From JAPLDB01 sp038230515 (lineage in GTDB: Bacteria; Bacteroidota; Bacteroidia; AKYH767-A; 2013-40CM-41-45), in assembly GCA_038230515.1 (NCBI GenBank), contig JBBRND010000005.1, forward strand, positions 117,714 to 181,713: 64,000 nucleotides of DNA. The letters are read 5' to 3'. This document shows positions 52,902-61,581 of the stretch, one piece after another. Under the pieces are notes generated by a model, which was given only the letters and a program-made list of their open reading frames with translations, had not been told where the DNA came from and made no database searches. Positions within the stretch are counted from its first letter, which is position 1, and every line of letters starts with the position of its first letter. The position numbers were made by a program, and so were the translations under genes.

Positions 52902-54485
52902 TTATTGCTTCACAAACTTCATTGTATGCTGATTCAATTTTACAAAATAAAAACCATCAGCAAGCTCAGCTAAATCAAAAAAAGCTGAATGATCGCCTTC
53001 CATTTCCATTTCATTTTTCAGTTGCTTTATTTTTCTTCCGCTGAAATCGTAAAGAGAAATGGTTACGTCAGAATTTTTGGACAGATGGTATGCAACTGTC
53101 AATTGCACGGTTGCAGGATCAGGAAAAACCATAATCCTTTCTTCGTTACTGAAACTAATTTGAGGAGCAGCTACGTTGCCGCAACTATTTGAAGTATCTG
53201 TAACAACAAACTGTTCTGAGCTTATCAATCCGTTTTGTCCGTAAGGAACGAACACATAATAATTTGTCGCAACTGCGGGAATGGCAATTGCGCGGGTGGT
53301 GTCACCGTTATTCCATAAATAGGAAGTGTAACCTGCGCCCGCATCAAGATAAGTTACACTCAAGGAATCAAAGCAACTGATTTGCGGGCGATGCAATTGA
53401 AACGGAAGCGATGGAAAGTTAAATGATCTGTAAGAACGCATGCCATCGAGTTCAAAGATTTTCGAGCCCCCAGAATCAACGACAACAAAGCACACACTAT
53501 CAATCGGGGTAATTCCATAATCAACAAGTGTATTTGAATTTGCTAACCGCTGTGTATTTCCCATTGCATTGGAATGCATTGCAGAGTCATAAACATAGCT
53601 CCATTGTTGAGTGGCAATGTGATTTGGTTCATCGAGTTCAAATTCCAACGGACGCGCAAAATGCGGAATGGTATGATTGCCGCCATCGTAGATAGTAACG
53701 TGTCCGTTGCTGATTCTTCTTATGTCATGTTGTCCGTAAAAAGGAATGGGGCTGTTGATGAATGTAAATTGATTTTGTTTTCCTCCAAGCCGCCATATAA
53801 TTGAACTATCAGAATGATTAATTTTTGTGACCTCATCCAGATGGCGTGTGCATAGTAAAATATTTCCGTCATTATCCATCTCAATGGCATTTGAATGTGT
53901 CCAGTCAACATCGGTAGGTGAGAAGAGAAAAAAAGTATCTACATCATCAAAAGCAAAATGATCGGCAGTATGCCATTCGAACACTACGTTACGTGCGGAA
54001 TCCTGCTCCTGTATTACGCTGCATCTCACGCTTGCAGTGCTGCTTCCGGGGTCTCCATTATGATTGAAGTAATTGTATTGGCTGAGATCCATTGTGATGT
54101 ATTCATTGCCGAGCAATAGAAAATGACCGTTGGGCAATACCTGCAATTCATGCGGATCTGTTTGGGCAAGATTTTTTATGCTAATAGAATCTACTACTGT
54201 AAAAGTGCTGTCCATAAATAAAAAACTTTGATCTGCCTGACTCCAGTAAGACATCATGCCGTTTGGCTGAAGAGTGAAATCAAGACTACTGGTATTGTAT
54301 TTATCGTAAACGAGGTTTCCGTTTTTATCAAGGATCATTAAATTGATTCCGTCATCCGTAAAATAATACCCTTGAGAACCTGTAACAGAAGAAGTATCAT
54401 AAAGGATGGCTGTATAAGCCGGCAACTGCGCCATTGATGCGAATGAAACAGAGAAAAAGAAAACAAAAACACAACGCGCTTTCAT
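52902..54485 (-). CDS. Arylsulfotransferase-like secreted protein with T9SS domain (copy 2)
   Basis: 527 residues with a signal peptide ending ASMAQ. DPHELQVLPNGHFLLLG, VVFEWHTADHFAFDD, DWTHSNAIEMDNDGNILLCTRH, SIIWRLGGKQNQF and GQHDIRRISNGHVTIYDGG are the propeller motifs of the arylsulfotransferase (ASST, Arylsulfotran_2) family, with the conserved His residues. Family members transfer sulfate between phenols, but many T9SS versions are uncharacterised. A T9SS domain ends KFVKQ. It is a tandem duplicate of the gene at 54500-56056, which lies 14 bases upstream. Confidence 0.85.
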   Translation of the reverse strand: MKARCVFVFFFSVSFASMAQLPAYTAILYDTSSVTGSQGYYFTDDGINLMILDKNGNLVYDKYNTSSLDFTLQPNGMMSYWSQADQSFLFMDSTFTVVDSISIKNLAQTDPHELQVLPNGHFLLLGNEYITMDLSQYNYFNHNGDPGSSTASVRCSVIQEQDSARNVVFEWHTADHFAFDDVDTFFLFSPTDVDWTHSNAIEMDNDGNILLCTRHLDEVTKINHSDSSIIWRLGGKQNQFTFINSPIPFYGQHDIRRISNGHVTIYDGGNHTIPHFARPLEFELDEPNHIATQQWSYVYDSAMHSNAMGNTQRLANSNTLVDYGITPIDSVCFVVVDSGGSKIFELDGMRSYRSFNFPSLPFQLHRPQISCFDSLSVTYLDAGAGYTSYLWNNGDTTRAIAIPAVATNYYVFVPYGQNGLISSEQFVVTDTSNSCGNVAAPQISFSNEERIMVFPDPATVQLTVAYHLSKNSDVTISLYDFSGRKIKQLKNEMEMEGDHSAFFDLAELADGFYFVKLNQHTMKFVKQ

Positions 54486-54499
54486 TGTTTCATGTATGA

Positions 54500-56056
54500 T
54501 TAGTTCTTGATAATTTTAGCAACCTGATTATTCAGTTTAACAAAATATACACCTGCATCAAGGGCTGATATATTAAATACAGAGGAATAATTTCCCTGCT
54601 GTTTAGTTTCAGTTTCAAAATTGATTATTTTTCTTCCACTGATATCGAAAAGAGAAATATTTACATCACAGGTTTTCGATAAGTGATATGCAACGGTTAA
54701 ATGATCTTTTACGGGATCGGGAAATACGTTGATGTTGAAATCTGAATTCAACTTGTTTTCCTGAACGGACACAGTGCCGCAGAGATTGGAGGTATCTGAC
54801 ACAATAAATTTTTCCGAACTTATAAATCCCAACTGCCCATAGGGAACAAAAACATAATATGTATCAACCACAGCAGCGAGGGGAATTATACGGGTAGTGT
54901 CTCCTTTATTCCATGCATAAGAGTTGTATCCCGCGCCTGCATCAAGATACGTTGTGCCTGAGGAATCGAAGCAACTGATGTGCGGGCGATGCAATTGCCA
55001 CGGAAGAGTTTTGTAATTTAATGCCCGATAAGAAGCCAATGCGTCTTCTTCAAGAATTTTCGTTCCCGAAGAATCAACCACCACAAAGCCGACATTATTA
55101 TTTACTGTCAGCCCATAATCAATTACGGTATTTGAATTATCGAGCCGCTGCACACTGCCCTGAGCACCGCTGTACATGGCAGAGTCAAAAGTATAACTCC
55201 ATGTTTGCGTAGCAATTTTATTTGTTTCATCGAGATCAAACTCCAATGGTCTTGCTCCATGCGTGACAGCATTGTAGCCACCATCGAAAAAAGTAATGTG
55301 TCCGTTGTTGATTCTTCTAATATCATGCTGCCCGTAAAAAGGAACGGGACTGTTGATAAACGTAAACTGATTTTGATTTCCGCCAAGCCGCCATATTATG
55401 GAACTATCTGAGCGGTTTATTTTTGTGATCTCATCAAAATGACGGGATGAAAGTAAAATATTTCCATCTGCATCTAATTCAACGGCATTAAAATGCGTCC
55501 AATCAATAAAAGATGAGTGGATAAGATAAAATGTATCGGCATCGTCAAAAAGAAAATGATCGGCTGCATGCCATTCAAAAACTACATTGCGGTTTGCATC
55601 CTGTTCCTGAATTACGCCAGATCTTACATGCGCATTTTGACTACCGAATTGCCCTTTCCAATAATAGGAGCTTAAATCCATTTCTACTGAGTCAACTCCT
55701 AACAAAAGAAAATGTCCGTTTGGTAAAAACTTCAGGTCATGAGCATCTGTCTGGTAAAGATTCCGGCAGGCAATGGAATCAACAACGGTGAATGTGCTGT
55801 CGAGGAAATAAAATTTATTATTGTTTGAATACGTCATCATTCCGTTGGGCTGCAAGGTGAAATTAAAACCACGCATTCCGTTTTCATACCAGACAGCATT
55901 TCCGGTGCTGTCCAGTATCATCATGTAAACTCCGTTGGATAAAAAATAATATCCTTCGGTAGCAGAACTGTCATATACAGTAACTGCAAAAGCCGGTACC
56001 TGCGATATGGCAGAGCATGAAATTAAAAAGAAGAAAAGTATGTAAAGTGTTTTCAT
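54500..56056 (-). CDS. Arylsulfotransferase-like secreted protein with T9SS domain (copy 1)
   Basis: 518 residues from ATG 56056 (MKTLYILFFFLISCSAISQ), a cleaner signal peptide than the longer frame gives. Motifs match the second copy: TDAHDLKFLPNGHFLLLG, VVFEWHAADHFLFDD, DWTHFNAVELDADGNILLSSRH, SIIWRLGGNQNQF, GQHDIRRINNGHITFFDGG. A T9SS domain (VFPDPVKDHLTV ... GVYFVKL ... KIIKN) is at the end. The two copies are in one probable operon and share most residues in the propeller but differ in the ligand-facing loops around GSQNAHV versus PGSSTASV. Confidence 0.85.
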   Translation of the reverse strand: MKTLYILFFFLISCSAISQVPAFAVTVYDSSATEGYYFLSNGVYMMILDSTGNAVWYENGMRGFNFTLQPNGMMTYSNNNKFYFLDSTFTVVDSIACRNLYQTDAHDLKFLPNGHFLLLGVDSVEMDLSSYYWKGQFGSQNAHVRSGVIQEQDANRNVVFEWHAADHFLFDDADTFYLIHSSFIDWTHFNAVELDADGNILLSSRHFDEITKINRSDSSIIWRLGGNQNQFTFINSPVPFYGQHDIRRINNGHITFFDGGYNAVTHGARPLEFDLDETNKIATQTWSYTFDSAMYSGAQGSVQRLDNSNTVIDYGLTVNNNVGFVVVDSSGTKILEEDALASYRALNYKTLPWQLHRPHISCFDSSGTTYLDAGAGYNSYAWNKGDTTRIIPLAAVVDTYYVFVPYGQLGFISSEKFIVSDTSNLCGTVSVQENKLNSDFNINVFPDPVKDHLTVAYHLSKTCDVNISLFDISGRKIINFETETKQQGNYSSVFNISALDAGVYFVKLNNQVAKIIKN

Positions 56057-56319
56057 CAATAATAACAGGGAGATATTTTTGAATCTTTTCGAATGAATGT
56101 TAAACCGAAATATCTGAAACAAAATTAACTTTTATTTCATTCACCAACCTATTCGGAACAAAAGACTCCTTCAAACAAATTATACTTTCCTAATCGGACA
56201 AACTTTAACTGTCCTGACTGAGTGTTACGATTGTTTGTTCTCTAGTCTTGAACCTGTGTAAACTTTCTTGTGTTACTTCCGTTCACTTCACCTGCATTCC
56301 TTAAATTTGCAGTGTAATT

Positions 56320-57372
56320 ATGCAGAAGAAAAAGTGGATTCAGATTAAGCGCATTTTGTGGATAACGGTGGCAGTGCTTTCAGTTGTTGTTTCGGGTGGC
56401 GGCTATTACATTTACAAGGAACTTTTTTCTCCCAATGTGATTGTTCATGGTGGGGCAAATTACCTGCTTATACCTACCGGTTCGTCTTTTGAGGATGTTG
56501 TAAAACTGCTTGATGAAAAAAAATTGCTTATCAATGATAATTCTTTTCAATGGACTGCAATGCGGATGAAATACGTGAACAGTGTTAAGCCCGGTCGCTA
56601 CCTTATCAAGCCGAAGATGAATAACAAAGAACTTGTATCACTGCTGAGATCGGGCAAGCAAGTACCTGTGCAGGTTGTGTTCAACAATATCCGCACGAAG
56701 CAGCAACTTGCGGACCGCGTTGGTGCGCAACTCGAAGCAAAACCTTATGCACTCTTAAACCTGATGAATGATGAGGACTATGTCAGCAAACTAGGGTTCA
56801 CTTCTGAAAACATTCTGAGTTTGTTTATTCCTGATACGTATGAAATGTATTGGAACACTTCACCGGATCAATTTCTTCAGCACATGAAAAAAGAGAATGA
56901 AAAATTCTGGACTGAAGACCGCATTCGGAAATCGCGGGAGATTGGTTTCAAGATGGCGGAAGTTTCCGTACTTGCATCTATCGTTCAGCAGGAAACAAAT
57001 AAAGAAGACGAGAAGAGCATCATTGCAGGCGTGTACATTAACCGCATTAAAAAAGGAATGAAGCTGGAAGCCGATCCCACGCTTGTATATGCGCTTGGCG
57101 ACTTTTCTATTAACCGCGTACTGAACGTTTATAAAGAAATTGATTCGCCATACAATACTTACAAAAATGCAGGGCTTCCGCCAGGACCCATTTGCCTGCC
57201 TACCAGGGCGAGCATTGATGCCGTGCTTCATTATGTGCATCACAGCTATATTTATTTCTGTGCAAAAGAAGATTTCAGCGGACATCATTCGTTTGCCACT
57301 ACTTACGATCAGCACTGCCTAAATGCAAGGCGTTTTCAAAAAGCACTTGACAGGCGAGGAATCAAATCCTAA
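56320..57372 (+). CDS. mltG: Endolytic murein transglycosylase MltG
   Basis: 350 residues. An N-terminal membrane helix (ILWITVAVLSVVVSGGGYY), a LysM-like region (YLLIPTGSSFEDVVKLLDEK) and the catalytic YceG block: ASIVQQETNK with the catalytic Glu225, INRIKKGMKLEADPTLVYAL, PYNTYKNAGLPPGPICLPTRASIDAVL and HHSFATTYDQH. It cleaves nascent peptidoglycan strands at the inner membrane. The next gene starts 13 bases later. Confidence 0.94.
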   Translation: MQKKKWIQIKRILWITVAVLSVVVSGGGYYIYKELFSPNVIVHGGANYLLIPTGSSFEDVVKLLDEKKLLINDNSFQWTAMRMKYVNSVKPGRYLIKPKMNNKELVSLLRSGKQVPVQVVFNNIRTKQQLADRVGAQLEAKPYALLNLMNDEDYVSKLGFTSENILSLFIPDTYEMYWNTSPDQFLQHMKKENEKFWTEDRIRKSREIGFKMAEVSVLASIVQQETNKEDEKSIIAGVYINRIKKGMKLEADPTLVYALGDFSINRVLNVYKEIDSPYNTYKNAGLPPGPICLPTRASIDAVLHYVHHSYIYFCAKEDFSGHHSFATTYDQHCLNARRFQKALDRRGIKS

Positions 57373-57384
57373 CTTGCACGTTGT

Positions 57385-58470
57385 ATGAAACGACTCCTAC
57401 AGCTTTTCTTTTTTCTTTTTTCTTCAACGTTATTTGCGCAGGAAATTCCTGTGCTCCTTTTCGTGAACACGTATGATCAGGCGGACTCACTTGGATTCAA
57501 TATCGTGCAGTCACTTCCTGAATTGGTGTACGATCAGATCATCACTGGTAAAGTAGTTCTTTGGGATTCTCCTAAGAAAGAAGACCACATCGAAGCGAAA
57601 ACACTTTTGCAGATTGAAAAAGCTTCGCAGTCATCTTTTAAAGTTAGCACGCAATTGTTCATTTATGAAAACTGGAACCGCGAACGCAAAAAATTAAAAA
57701 TACATACACTTGGTTTTTATTTTTCTTCCAAAAAGCAAAATGGGGAAGAGGTTGCGTATGGATACGTTGACTACTCTGCGCTTGATAGCTTATTTCAGTT
57801 TACTCTCGTGCCAACCAATGCAGATGGCAACTGCGGCATGACGTATGATGATGCCTTCAAGCAAAAATTATACTACTACAACATTGTACAGTATGGCGGG
57901 CAGAAAATCGAAAACGTGAGTGATGCAATAAAAATTAAAAATGAAATTCAGCCGTTGCTTCCTAAGAAAAAATGGGATGAGCAGAATGATTGCAAAATAG
58001 TTAAGTATGTTATCGAAGACAGCGCATCCTCTTCAACGGGTAATTTCTTATCAACCCGAATGTTTCTTTCGACTATTGAAAAGTATCTTACTGAGACACC
58101 TGAGTTTTTTCTCAACATTGGTGGAGACCGTCTGACCAGTGATCCTGCGAATTACAAAATTCATGTCAAAAAAGTTGAGGTGGAAGAGTATTGGATACGC
58201 AGCAGAAAAAATATTGATTACTCCATTTACCGAATGGTCATTTATGCAAACGACTCGGCACTCAATGGAATTTCAATTGACGAACTTCAGAAGATAGATG
58301 TGTTGGTAGGTTTTAAATCGCTTAACGATTTTTTGAAAGAGAAAGAATTTTACTTTCGCATCCTCAAAATTAACAGCCAGGATATTACTCCCGATAAAGC
58401 CCCAGCGTTCCTGAGCGGAATAACCGAACTTCGATGGAGTCATTTGATTGAGTGGGCGCGGTACCAGTAG
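57385..58470 (+). CDS. Hypothetical secreted protein
   Basis: 361 residues with a signal peptide (MKRLLQLFFFLFSSTLFAQ). No sorting domain. Predicted alpha/beta with repeated charged segments (KLYYYNIVQYGGQKI, KKVEVEEYWIRSRKN). I do not recognise the family; some GldN/PorN-like features in the N-terminal part are too weak to name it. It follows mltG closely. A heptanucleotide repeat overlaps its stop codon. Confidence 0.7.
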   Translation: MKRLLQLFFFLFSSTLFAQEIPVLLFVNTYDQADSLGFNIVQSLPELVYDQIITGKVVLWDSPKKEDHIEAKTLLQIEKASQSSFKVSTQLFIYENWNRERKKLKIHTLGFYFSSKKQNGEEVAYGYVDYSALDSLFQFTLVPTNADGNCGMTYDDAFKQKLYYYNIVQYGGQKIENVSDAIKIKNEIQPLLPKKKWDEQNDCKIVKYVIEDSASSSTGNFLSTRMFLSTIEKYLTETPEFFLNIGGDRLTSDPANYKIHVKKVEVEEYWIRSRKNIDYSIYRMVIYANDSALNGISIDELQKIDVLVGFKSLNDFLKEKEFYFRILKINSQDITPDKAPAFLSGITELRWSHLIEWARYQ

Positions 58471-58492
58471 GCAGTTGACAATATGCAGCAGG
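58465..58492. repeat. Degenerate heptanucleotide repeat (cag-start x4)
   Basis: cagtagg, cagttga, caatatg, cagcagg; the stop codon of the preceding gene is inside the first unit. Confidence 0.55.
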
Positions 58493-58559
58493 CAGGAAAA
58501 AGCTGCAATCATTAAAACTTAAACAAACTAAAACGAAGCAAGCATTCGTTATTCGTACA

Positions 58560-59987
58560 ATGACAAAAATAAAATTCGGCACAGACGGTTGGCGGGCAAT
58601 TATCGCAGATGATTTTACAGTTGAAAACGTAGCGCGTGTTTCTGAAGCCACTGCAAAGTGGCTGCTAAACCTCAAACTTCAAACGGTAAACCTTACACCA
58701 TCCGTTGTTGTGGGCTATGATTGTCGTTTCGGGGGCGAACTCTTTGCTGAAACGGTTACCAAGGTATTATGCAGTAACGGCATTAAAGTTTTTCTTTCCA
58801 AAGGGTTTGTTTCAACTCCGATGATTTCTCTTTCAGCCGTTCAATACAAAACGAACATCGGCATCATTATCACCGCAAGCCATAACCCGCCATCATACAA
58901 TGGTTTCAAGCTGAAAGGTTCTTACGGTGGTCCGCTCACTCCATCAAAAGTTTCTGAAATAGAAAATCTAATTCCTGAAAAATCTTCCGTTGATCTGGAA
59001 AAGAAATCAATTGCAGATTTTGAAAAAGAAGGATTGGTGCAATTCGTAAATCTTGAAGATGATTACATCCGTCATATAGAAAAGAACTTCGACCTTGATG
59101 CCATTAGGAATTCCAATCTGCATCTTGCATATGATGCTATGTGGGGGGCAGGTCAAAATGTGATGAAAAGATTGTTCCCCAAGATTACGATGCTGCATTG
59201 CGATTACAATCCGGGCTTTATGGGACATGCGCCTGAACCCATTGATAAAAACCTGAACGAGTTTCGGGAGTTGATTAAAGCAAGAAAAGATATTGACTGT
59301 GGCCTTGTAACCGATGGTGATGCAGACCGCATTGGCTTGTATGACGGAAGCGGAAACTTTATTGATTCGCACCACATCATTCTTCTTCTCATACATTACC
59401 TGGTGAAGTACAAAGGCATGAAAGGAAAAGTATGCACTGCCTTCAGCACTTCACCAAAGGTGAATAAGCTCTGCGCACATTACGGCTTACCCATTGAAGT
59501 AGTGAAGATCGGTTTCAAATACATCTGTGAAATAATGATACATGAAGATGTTTTACTTGGTGGAGAGGAAAGCGGTGGCATTGCCATTAAAGGACACATC
59601 CCTGAGCGAGATGGCATCTGGATGGGTCTTGTCATTTGGGAATTTATGGCGAAGAGCGGAAAAAAACTTCCTGATCTTATTAAGGAAGTTTACGACCTCG
59701 TTGGCGCATTCTCTTTCGAACGCAGCGATCTTCGTCTGAAAGAAGAAGTAAAAGAAAAAATTGTAGCAAACACTGCACACAATGCATATCACTCGTTTGG
59801 AAAATACAAGGTGCATCGCATAGAAGACCTTGATGGCTACAAATACTTTTTTGATGATACGAATACGGAGTGGCTTCTTATCCGCGCCTCAGGCACAGAA
59901 CCTGTGCTACGCACGTATGCTGAATCTTCCACTCGCGAGGGAGCGTTTGCAATTTTGAAAGCAGCGGAGAATACACTGTTGAATTAA
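58560..59987 (+). CDS. Phosphohexomutase (phosphoglucomutase/phosphomannomutase family)
   Basis: 475 residues. The phosphoserine loop TASHNPPSYNGFKLKG near residue 100, the metal-binding DGDADRIGLYDG near 255, the sugar-binding GGEESGGIAIKG near 335 and the phosphate-binding RASGTEPVLRTYAES near 440 are all intact. It interconverts hexose 1- and 6-phosphates. A heptanucleotide tract at 58668-58695 encodes NLKLQTVNLTP in the N-terminal region. Confidence 0.94.
   Translation: MTKIKFGTDGWRAIIADDFTVENVARVSEATAKWLLNLKLQTVNLTPSVVVGYDCRFGGELFAETVTKVLCSNGIKVFLSKGFVSTPMISLSAVQYKTNIGIIITASHNPPSYNGFKLKGSYGGPLTPSKVSEIENLIPEKSSVDLEKKSIADFEKEGLVQFVNLEDDYIRHIEKNFDLDAIRNSNLHLAYDAMWGAGQNVMKRLFPKITMLHCDYNPGFMGHAPEPIDKNLNEFRELIKARKDIDCGLVTDGDADRIGLYDGSGNFIDSHHIILLLIHYLVKYKGMKGKVCTAFSTSPKVNKLCAHYGLPIEVVKIGFKYICEIMIHEDVLLGGEESGGIAIKGHIPERDGIWMGLVIWEFMAKSGKKLPDLIKEVYDLVGAFSFERSDLRLKEEVKEKIVANTAHNAYHSFGKYKVHRIEDLDGYKYFFDDTNTEWLLIRASGTEPVLRTYAESSTREGAFAILKAAENTLLN
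58668..58695. repeat. Heptanucleotide repeat (aacctca-type x4) inside a mutase gene
   Basis: aacctca, aacttca, aacggta, aacctta in frame, near the 5' end of the phosphohexomutase gene. Confidence 0.65.
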
Positions 59988-60108
59988 TAGGCAATCATTA
60001 GACGTTTTTGAGTTAAATGCACGATCTATTTCATGCAAATCACATCGGTTTTAAATTATTCTTGCACAGATTTTCTGAGTAACACATTTTTTTTGCGAAT
60101 CTTTGTTC

Positions 60109-60909
60109 ATGCACATCAACCCTGCTCTTACACCTGACAAATCCTCGTCTCATTACTTAAAGATAAAAGAGATTCTTTCAGGGTTCGAAATTGTTACGCT
60201 TGCCCAAATGGAGAGCGTAATGTTATTTGACCGGGTGGATACCAAATTTCTTTTTCCGATGCATAAATTGCCTGACATTATTCTTGCCATGCGCGAAGAT
60301 TATTATACGCTTGAGGTAAAGCAAACCCGCGTTCATACTTATCACACGCTTTATTACGACACGAAGGACTTTGTTCATTATCTTCGTCATCATAACCAGA
60401 TGAAGAGCAGGTTCAAGTTTCGCCACCGTATTTATATGGAAAGCGATTTGCACTTTTTCGAAATAAAGGAAAAAACAAATAAAGAGCGCACATTAAAATC
60501 GCGCGTGATGATTACTGAGAAAGCAGTTGAGATTACACCGTCCGCAAGTGCTTTGATTTCTCAACACACGCCTTACAAAGCAGAAGATTTAGTTCCCAAA
60601 CTGTGGTCGAACTTTCATCGCATTACGATGGTGCATAAAAGCAGGCAGGAACGGCTTACGATCGACATCAACATTCTTTTTGCGAATGAAGAAAAGTGTA
60701 TGCAGACACCCGCCTCGGTAATTCTGGAACTGAAGCAGGAGAAAATGAACTATGCAATTCCGTTTATGCGGCTGCTCATCAGCAAAGGTATCCGCCCATC
60801 TTCTATAAGCAAATACACAATGGGCGTAGCAAATCTTTATGACGGTATTAAGAAAAATAATTTTAAACCAAATCAATCTATCATCAATAAAATCTCAAAA
60901 TTAAAATGA
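60109..60909 (+). CDS. VTC-domain polyphosphate polymerase-like protein
   Basis: 266 residues from ATG 60109 (TTG two codons earlier is in frame). VMLFDRVDTKFLFP, YHTLYYDTKDFVHYLRHH, FKFRHRIYMESDLHFFEIKEKTN and IRPSSISKYTMGV form the VTC tunnel domain with the basic and acidic residues that bind ATP and metal. In yeast VTC makes polyphosphate from ATP. It is coupled to a DUF4956 membrane protein by a 4-base overlap; the same pair is common in bacteria. Confidence 0.9.
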   Translation: MHINPALTPDKSSSHYLKIKEILSGFEIVTLAQMESVMLFDRVDTKFLFPMHKLPDIILAMREDYYTLEVKQTRVHTYHTLYYDTKDFVHYLRHHNQMKSRFKFRHRIYMESDLHFFEIKEKTNKERTLKSRVMITEKAVEITPSASALISQHTPYKAEDLVPKLWSNFHRITMVHKSRQERLTIDINILFANEEKCMQTPASVILELKQEKMNYAIPFMRLLISKGIRPSSISKYTMGVANLYDGIKKNNFKPNQSIINKISKLK

Positions 60910-61520
60910 CACTACTTCAATTTTCCAACACAGAATTATTCGACAAACTGACTGATAAATTCTTTATCCGTCTAGGCATTGATTTACTTTCTATGCTGGT
61001 TCTGGTTCGCTTCGTTTATTACCCCATTTATAAACGGAAGGAATACCTGTTTACTTATTTCCTTTTCAACACAATAATTTTTATCATCACCTACCTGCTG
61101 AATAAAGTTGACATGAGCATGGGGGCGGCCTTCGGACTCTTTGCCGTATTCTCCATGCTTCGCTATCGAACGGAAGATATTTCAGCGAAAGAAATGACAT
61201 ATCTCTTCATCTGCATCGCACTCGGTTTGATAAACTCCGTAAGCAAGGCAACATGGTTTGAGGTTTCACTCATTAATCTTATTGTAATTGTAATTACCTT
61301 TTTGCTTGATGGAAACCTGCTGATGAAAAACGAATTCATTTACGATGTGCAGTATGAAAAGCTTGAGCTTATCAATCCTGATAATTATGAATTGCTGCTC
61401 GAAGATTTACGCAAGCGCACCGGCTTCAATGTTCACAAAGCAACCCTGCTTAAAGTTGATTTTCTGGTTGACTCTGCCACCATCCGGCTCTATTATTACG
61501 AGAAGAAGAAAAAAAAATAA
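60906..61520 (+). CDS. DUF4956 membrane protein
   Basis: 204 residues. Three to four membrane helices at the N-terminus (IDLLSMLVLVRFVYYPIYK, YFLFNTIIFIITYLL, GAAFGLFAVFSMLRYRTEDISAKEMTYLFICIALGLIN, LINLIVIVITFLLDG) then a cytosolic alpha/beta domain. FGLFAVFSMLRYRTE is the family signature. It is probably the membrane partner of the VTC protein. Confidence 0.9.
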   Translation: MTLLQFSNTELFDKLTDKFFIRLGIDLLSMLVLVRFVYYPIYKRKEYLFTYFLFNTIIFIITYLLNKVDMSMGAAFGLFAVFSMLRYRTEDISAKEMTYLFICIALGLINSVSKATWFEVSLINLIVIVITFLLDGNLLMKNEFIYDVQYEKLELINPDNYELLLEDLRKRTGFNVHKATLLKVDFLVDSATIRLYYYEKKKKK

Positions 61521-61581
61521 TCCGTCTGCCTTTAACTGCAAGATGTTGCCTGCGCAACAAGATAACAGGTAACTTTGTACC

